Source of the DNA: Geosiphon pyriformis
Lineage: Eukaryota > Glomeromycota > Glomeromycetes > Archaeosporales > Geosiphonaceae
Direction: 5' to 3'
Assembly (NCBI GenBank): GCA_016748015.1
Contig: JAAOMT010000379.1
Span: 86,869 to 125,526, forward strand
Length of the DNA stretch: 38,658 nucleotides
Shown: piece after piece, positions 32,925-38,658 of the stretch
Numbering within the stretch: position 1 is the stretch's first letter
Layout of the letters: every line of letters begins with the position of its first letter
The notes under the pieces: model-generated
The model's database searches: none
What the model was told of the DNA's origin: nothing
What the model saw: the letters and a program-made list of their open reading frames with translations, nothing else
Position numbers and translations under genes: made by a program

Positions 32925-34720
32925 TTGAGAATCCAACTTAGGAGGAGAATATTTTTGCGGTTTCTTATTGTGCCTTTTAATATTATTCACAATTAAGTAA
33001 GTATTATCTAAAATCTCCATCATTGAAAAGAGAGCCAAATTTCCGTTTTTGTTTTATAATAGTGTCATAAATATAGAAGACAATGCTATGTTTTAACTTA
33101 ATCATTATTAGAAAATTTCTATGAACTAAATAACATGACTGAAAAGTGATTTTCTGTTCTTGCTTTACCATAACTGCCAACTTTAGTTCAGGAAATGCTA
33201 GATGCTCACCCTCAAATGTCCCAAGAAGGCAGACAATACAGAATGTATTATAATAATCTTTTAAATCTCGATGAAATTGACAGATTTTATTAAAGTTAAT
33301 ACTAATAGTGGAGAAAACTCCAAAAAATTTAGGAGTGTTAGGATCTAAGTTGAGTTTTTTTATTTTAGCATATAATGCCAGATATGCATTGTTAAGATAA
33401 TTGTTTACTTTATCAGAAAGTGGCTGAAGTCTTCAAATTAAATCTTGAACACATTTACCATACTCCTAGGAATGTATAAAAATAGTATTTAAAGTAACAT
33501 ATAATATATTGTTATTATTAGTAAAACAACCAAAATGTTCTATTAAATCCTTGAAAAATTGATTAAATCGATGAAAAGGCTCACTAAAGTTGTGTTTATA
33601 ATATTAATTTACTGTCATTCATGCAGTTTTTATGGCCAGGTGGTTGTTAAGGTCAGAGAAATCTATCATCATTTTATCAATTGCATTTTTAAAACACTTA
33701 GGTTTAGAAACATACTTGTAACCGTCTAGATAGATGTCATTTACAACCTTCTTAATTGTTTTATTTGCTATAAAAAGTTTATCATTTGGATAACATAGGA
33801 ATAAATTCAGGATATTATAAAGTTCTATAAGATTTTTTGGGGCTTTTATATGTAGTTCATACATGTGCCTTGTTTTTTTTCATAGATGGCAGCAATAGTG
33901 TCAAAATTTTTTAGTCTTTTCAAAACCTGTCCACTGTTCAAACTTTTCTCACAGTTCTGAAAAGTTTTGATCTAAAGGGTCTTTATCATGAAAAATCTCA
34001 CATTCTAACAACTCTAAATATTGAGTGAGTACTAAGAATTCTTTATTGTCATTGGAAATTAAATTGGTTGAATTTATTTTGGTAATATGTCTTTGAAATT
34101 TATTTTTTAAAAGTTTTTTGATGAATGTAGACCTTAGATTAAAGAATGTAAATGGTTGCAATATATTGGCTGATTTAAAATCATCAGTTTTAAAGTCTTT
34201 AGAAACCCAAAATAACCAAATATAATTACGGATTTCTTTTTTTGTAAGTTTAAAAGTTTCTATTTGTGTTTTGTGCTAAAAAAATATATATAATAAATAT
34301 GAAAATATGTAGATATTAAAGAGGTAATAGATTTCAAGGAGTTATAAATTTCAAGAAGAATAAGAAGGATATATGCAAAAAATTTCTTATCCTATAGATA
34401 GTTCAGAGATTTTAGAAAGTGTATTGGATCTTTTTCTCCTTACTAAAAAACAATAATAATTTGGTAATCCATTCTTGAAGGTAAAATATATAAAGTAAAA
34501 CTTTGTGAGGAAAAGTTCAATCAGTTTCTAAACTTTGTCTCGAAAGACAAATGATTGCCCCTATATTTCAAGTTTAACTATCAAACAATATATACAATGT
34601 ATTTCGAACTTGCTAAAAAATACTACTATATAATTTAATTTACTTTAACCAAATCATAGAAAATTTTGACCTTCACCTTCTTGGCATGTTATTGTAACTT
34701 TTTCCGCATGTTCTGCTTTG
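32925..34720 (-). pseudogene. Probable 2-oxoglutarate/Fe(II) dioxygenase unit, copy 2, transition-decayed
   Basis: The minus-strand reading parallels copy 1 and goes further at the C-terminus. KLTKKEIRNYI; SANILQPFTFFNLRSTFIKK (absent from copy 1); ISNDNKEFLVLTQYLELLE; LYNILNLFLCYPNDKLFIAN; YLDGYKYVSKPKCFKNAI; FKDLIEHFGCF; NTPKFFGVFSTISINFN; QFHRDLKDYYNTFCIVCLL (His 33271-33273, Asp 33265-33267); FEGEHLAFPELKLAVM; ITFQSCYLVHRNF (distal His 33121-33123); LKHSIVFYIYD, where Lys stands at the usual 2OG-binding Arg. The tail to about 32925 reads KRHNKKPQKYSPPKLDS after a shift. Four stops (near 33618, 33605, 33470 and 33440) match Arg or Gln codons of copy 1 by C-to-T. The complete H-x-D...H...R/K order supports a double-stranded beta-helix dioxygenase. 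The noncoding part (34262-34636) is also conserved. Confidence 0.62.
34534..34551. other. TTCG-loop hairpin (copy 2 counterpart)
   Basis: TTTGTCT-CGAA-AGACAAA on the plus strand; on the minus strand the loop is TTCG. A perfect 7-bp stem, counterpart of 23003-23020. Confidence 0.6.
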
Positions 34721-34850
34721 TTTATTACTTGATGTGTCTATTGCTTGCTTAATTCCTCCAAAATATACAATAGTTCTAATAGTAAAAAAAACATAGAATG
34801 AAAAGTTGCTGGTGGAATAAAAGAATAAGACACTTGTTTGAATAACATAT

Positions 34851-34933
34851 AAATTTTCTTTTGTAAGACTACTGATCAAATCACCATCATGATGTCAGAT
34901 GGCAATGATCAGCAGTCTTACTAAAGAAAATTT
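34851..34933. repeat. 28-bp imperfect inverted repeat (foldback)
   Basis: Arms 34851-34878 and 34906-34933 match at 26 of 28 positions as reverse complements, with a 27-bp spacer containing ATCACCATCATGATGTCAGA. It lies about 130 bp beyond the 5' edge of dioxygenase copy 2. It could be a miniature foldback element, or a recombination product that marks the edge of the duplicated unit. Confidence 0.7.
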
Positions 34934-35390
34934 ATTGTGTTTTTGTTTTGGAATAGCAGTTTGGAAAATTATTTTATTTTATTTCTTCTAACTTTCAATG
35001 ATTGTTTAGCTCTTGTCACTTATCTGATCTCAAACTTTCATAGATTTAATGTCATTGAAGACCACTCTCAATAAGCAATCATATGAAAAGGAAAAACTTT
35101 AGCTATAAATTCTGTTTTTCTATCTGCTATGTATCACTTTACAATAAGAGATTTTTAACTTTTTTTTCTTTATATGGTAAATTTATCTAAGATGTCTCTA
35201 TAGTATGTGCATTTAGGGAGATAATTGAAAAGTTGTCATCAAAAATTGAAAAAAAACTTGCTGTGAAAGTGCCTTCTATGTGTAATATTAATTCAATACC
35301 TAATATTTTTAAATATTGAGTTTTTATTTCTGTTATTCTATTTTTTTTCTTTTAAAAAAGCCATCTTGATGATTAGAAATATTTGGCCTG
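34934..35390. other. No gene seen
   Basis: T-rich, moderately AT-rich sequence between the foldback and the tandem array. No frame or repeat that I can support. Confidence 0.5.
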
Positions 35391-36175
35391 CTATTTTTTT
35401 CACTATTCTTTTTTTACTCATATTGTTTATGTGGTCTTCAGATGATAGATAATGTCTGAAAGTGTAAAGAAGAGATGTTATGCTTGTCTTCAGACAGTGA
35501 CCTTTTCAATACAGTTTTGTTTACTAGTTTACCCTTAGGTGATCAGTCAGCAGAAGTGCAAGTGGAAAAATCTCACTTACCTTCAAGTGGTAAACTTTCT
35601 ACTTGTAAAGATAAGCTGCCAAGTTTTGTGTAGTTCTCAGACAGCAAACTGGTGGCAATTTTTTCTCTACCCACATTGTCCATGCAGTTTTCAGACAGTA
35701 GATAATGTCTGGAAGTATGAAGAAAAAATGTCATGCTTGTCCTCAGACAGTGACTTTTTCAACACAATTTTGTTTACTGGTTTACTCTCAGGTGATTAGT
35801 TGGCAGAAGTACAAATAGAAAAATCTTACTTATTCTCAGGTGGTAAACTTTCTACTTGTAAAAATAAGCCACCAAGTTTTGTGTAGTCCTCAAACAGCAA
35901 ACTGATGGCAAGTTTTTTTCTATTTTTGTTTTACTCACATTGTTCATGCAGTCCTCAGATGGTAGATAATGCCTGGAAGTGTGAAGAAGAGATGTCATTC
36001 TTGTTCTCAGACAGTGATCTTTTCAACACAATCTTGTTTACTGGTTTATGCTTAGGTGATCAGTTGCAGAAGTACAAATAAAAAGATCTCACTTACCCTC
36101 AGATGGTAAACTTTTTACTTGTAAAGATAAGTCACCAAGATTTGTGTGGTCCTTAGACAGCAAACTAGTGAAGAC
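35391..36175 (+). repeat. Tandem array of about three ~253-264-bp units with decayed coding sense
   Basis: The anchor GATAATGTCT recurs at 35448 and 35701, and GATAATGCCT at 35965 (spacing 253 and 264 bp); the third unit ends near 36175. Each unit repeats CTCAGACAGTGA, TTGTTTACTGGTTTA, GGTAAACTTTCTACTTGTAA and CAGACAGCAAACTG. In one plus-strand frame each unit suggests EEEMSCLSSDSDLFNTILFT, GLLSGD, AEVQVEKSHL, GGKLSTCKDK, SDSKLVA with unit-specific stops. The Ser-Asp core suggests a repeat protein or a tandem regulatory satellite. I do not recognise the family. Confidence 0.75.
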
Positions 36176-37043
36176 TGATAATAGTTGGTATTTTTTGGTC
36201 CAACTAAATCCAGATTTAATTTCTCAATTTGTATTTTTTTGCATTGTATTACTTACTACTTATTAAGTTAACATTATACTCTCAAGATTCAACTAAATCA
36301 ATTTGTGATTACGCCTAATCTAATAAAAGCTTTCTGTAACAGTTATCTTATGTGGTTGAAGGTACAGTATTATTAGAATTTTTAATTAATACATAAAACC
36401 CAAAACTCGGTTTTTAAAAATTTCAACAATAGAACTCGAAAACTAAGTTTTTATGTAAAAACCTTATTCAATTATTTGATACTCTGCCAACTCATGCTGA
36501 CCAGTTTCTGGATATTATTAATATCTCTTTTTGCAAAACTTTCTGTGTATTTATACTAGGACTTAGGAAAAATATGACCTTGATTTTTATATTAGCTGTT
36601 TTTAATCTATTTATAACTGACAATATTATCTTATTTTAACAAATGCTGCCCTTTTGGAGATGAGGTTTACCAAAATTGAATCCGAAATAGAGCTGGTTGA
36701 GTCTGTGGATATATTGACCACATGTCTTTTAGAATTACTTTATAGTAACTCTGATTTTTGAATCGAATTTTTCCTTAACAGAACTGAGAAGTATGTTTTC
36801 ATTTTGTGTACTGTTCTTAGTGTTTATTAGTTTTTGTTTCCATTTTTAACAATAATTTTACACTTTGTTTTCTAAGAAACTCAAAAAGCACTCCAATGAC
36901 AATAAAAAATAGATCTGATCTTCTTGGATATGTTAAAAATGTACTAGTTGGTTCCACTGTTCACAAAACTTTACCTGGATGATCTCAATGTTTGATACAC
37001 AGCTGTTAAGATAAGCATTAATATTGTTTATATTCTTAAAACC
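36176..37043 (+). other. Mostly noncoding; possible short coding relic near 36640-36830
   Basis: One plus-strand stretch reads NAALLEMRFTKIESEIELVE and on to LLELLYSNSDF, helix-like and broken by a stop; it could be the coiled-coil end of an upstream decayed gene. Nothing else is supported. Confidence 0.3.
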
Positions 37044-37681
37044 ATGATTACAAAGAATGTTTTTCCTGCTAATGTAATCCCTCTTGGTAAGCCACTTAAA
37101 CTCAGAAATTCTACAATTACTTTCTTTGAAGAGTATGTTAAAAAAGTTGTTTTGAACAGTAGACTCTATGGTTTTTATGGCTGTGTTGATATGTTAAAGA
37201 TTATCATAGACTCATTCAGGTCTTGGAAGGACCAATTTTTAGAGCAGGTTGGCCAGAGGAATATATAATCAAACTAAAGACACGTGGAATTGAACACCCA
37301 CCAAAAAATGAGCAAACAACATGGATAATAACATGCAATTTGCTCACTGGACTGAAGAGATTTCATCAATGCAATTACATTCATTGCAACATTCATTTAT
37401 TGAATATTGTTTACAATTCAAATAATTCCAAAGGGTATGAAAATGTTCTTATTGATTTAAGCATAGAGATAGAGCAAACAAAGAATTCGACATCTTATTG
37501 ACAGACTGAGATGATGGCACATCTGATCAGAATAATATATACACAACTCTTTTAGACATTTATCATTTAGGCAAGTTATTAAAAGAGCTTAATACAGTGT
37601 TTTCCAATGATAGACAGAACTTTATAAACAAATTAAAAATTAAGATGCTGGAAGCAAATACAGCACTTAAACATCCATAGA
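37044..37681 (+). pseudogene. Protein-kinase-like gene, frameshifted, degenerate active site
   Basis: Three frames must be joined. 37044-37260 gives an N-terminal part of uncertain homology (EYVKKVVLNSRLYGFYG). Then VLEGPIFRAGWPEEYIIKLK, TTWIITCNLLTGLKRFHQ, and the catalytic loop CNYIHCNIHLLNIVY, where related kinases have H-G/R-D; here Asp is Asn. The metal loop reads VLIDLSIEIEQ where DFG is expected. After a stop at about 37499 (TGA at a likely Trp) the C-lobe reads DDGTSDQNNIYTTLLDIYHL, GKLLKELNTVF and ALKHP-stop-IA (a likely HPWI with TGG to TAG). The fold is recognisable; activity is not expected. Whether it is a host pseudogene or transposon-carried is unknown. Confidence 0.65.
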
Positions 37682-38658
37682 TTGCTTAATTTGAGTTATA
37701 AGTAATATATTTGGTGACTTGATCTTTATTTCTTAATCTATGTATATATAGCTTTAGAATACTACAATATTATTAATAAAAATAAAATAGAGCAAATAAA
37801 ACTTTTCCATATTTCTGATTAATAAGTAATGTGTATAGTCTTATTATATTATTAAAAATTTCTTTGGCAAAAGTGATAAGACTGGCTAAAGTTAGAATTG
37901 ATACAGTATGGATGTTTAAAGAAAGGAATATGCTGGTTCCTAGACTTTTTGTTTAATGAAAATGACAGTTTCTTTCTGTTTATGCATAAATTATGCATAA
38001 AAACTTTCTTTTACAGTAGAAATTGGTAACCACTTATTTAAATGAATTGTTTGGCATAAAGTAAATAATACTTTACTTTTAAATGTGTATTTCTGGAATT
38101 TATCTGTTAAAACATTAAGCTCTGCTTATTCTGGTGTATTGACTGTATCAGTGCTGATGCAAATACAAACTGGGTGGAAAAAAAATTTCTTAACATACTA
38201 TCAAATAAAGCTTTAAAAAACTCTCTTCATAATAATTGATTCATATTTTATCTCTTATCCTTTGTCTTTTATCCAAATCATGGAAAACAAAAAAATTAAT
38301 AAAAATTGTCTATATGCTTATAATTTAAAATAAATAAATAATATCTATTTAAATATTTCATACAACATTAGCCATACTAATTAGAGTATTTATTATATTC
38401 ATTTCTCAATATGATAAAATATACACTTTTATTCTTTCATTAATTTATTATAAAAGAATATTTTCTCACATCTAACTGAGAAAATACGTTTTCATTTATC
38501 TTTAATCAGTGTCTTTAAGCATATTTAGCACATTAAAAGTTGCAATTTAACACGGAACCAAATTAAGATATAATTAAGTCGAGTCATTAAAATTATTTGT
38601 GATTCATTATAGGAATGATAAGTGTTTTTATAAACTAATTATGATAAAATAGCTGCGA
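37682..38658. other. AT-rich 3' end of the window, no gene seen
   Basis: No supported reading frame. A perfect 11-bp inverted repeat with a one-base centre, TTTATGCATAA-A-TTATGCATAAA, lies at 37979-38001. Confidence 0.55.
37979..38001. repeat. Near-perfect 23-bp palindrome
   Basis: Two 11-bp arms around a single A, each holding ATGCAT. It may be chance in AT-rich DNA or a dimeric protein-binding site. Confidence 0.5.

Overview
The window looks like repeat-dominated nuclear DNA of an arbuscular mycorrhizal fungus (Glomeromycotina, most like Rhizophagus). It is extremely AT-rich. The transposon ORFs and the one intact multi-exon gene resemble protein families that I recognise from memory as highly multiplied in Rhizophagus genomes; no search was run. 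I found no rRNA, tRNA or CRISPR array. A 484-bp run of N (22341-22824) is an assembly gap.

Layout. 887-1978: relic of a tyrosine-recombinase-like element. 3227 to about 19100: a decayed non-LTR retrotransposon (ORF1 with RRM-like region and CCHC knuckle; ORF2 with AP endonuclease, reverse transcriptase and RNase H). Its ORF2 is split between the endonuclease and RT by a nested, minus-strand Ty3/Gypsy element (6651-15558) that has two LTRs, a primer-binding site, and a gag-protease-Cys-rich-dUTPase-RT-RNase H-integrase order. 19110-22340: AT-rich filler with an (AAT)n tract. 22825-24436: a CpG-rich, indel-broken copy of a probable 2-oxoglutarate/Fe(II) dioxygenase of TET/JBP-like type. 25020-27142: the only gene here that reads intact, seven exons, 455 codons, unknown function with a possible PD-(D/E)XK-like motif. 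27509-28360 (minus): relic of an A32-type DNA-packaging ATPase and a zinc-finger-like fragment. 28880-30920: a second copy of the Gypsy family, plus strand, internally deleted. 32925-34720 (minus): second copy of the dioxygenase unit, decayed almost entirely by C-to-T/G-to-A changes. 34851-34933: 28-bp imperfect inverted repeat. 35391-36175: about three tandem ~253-264-bp units. 37044-37681: decayed protein-kinase-like gene.

The most informative theme is mutational. Most transposon DNA is nearly CpG-free (no CpG between about 4614 and 5683) and decays by transitions that make stops or turn catalytic Asp/Glu into Asn/Lys. The DNA just right of the gap is CpG-rich (22 CpG in 24481-24720). The same dioxygenase unit sits in both environments, which gives an internal comparison. 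Between its copies, two small hairpins in noncoding DNA keep their pairing through paired C:G to T:A changes. The dioxygenase copies, the ATPase relic and the dUTPase-bearing Gypsy family are the best places to look for under-described biology.
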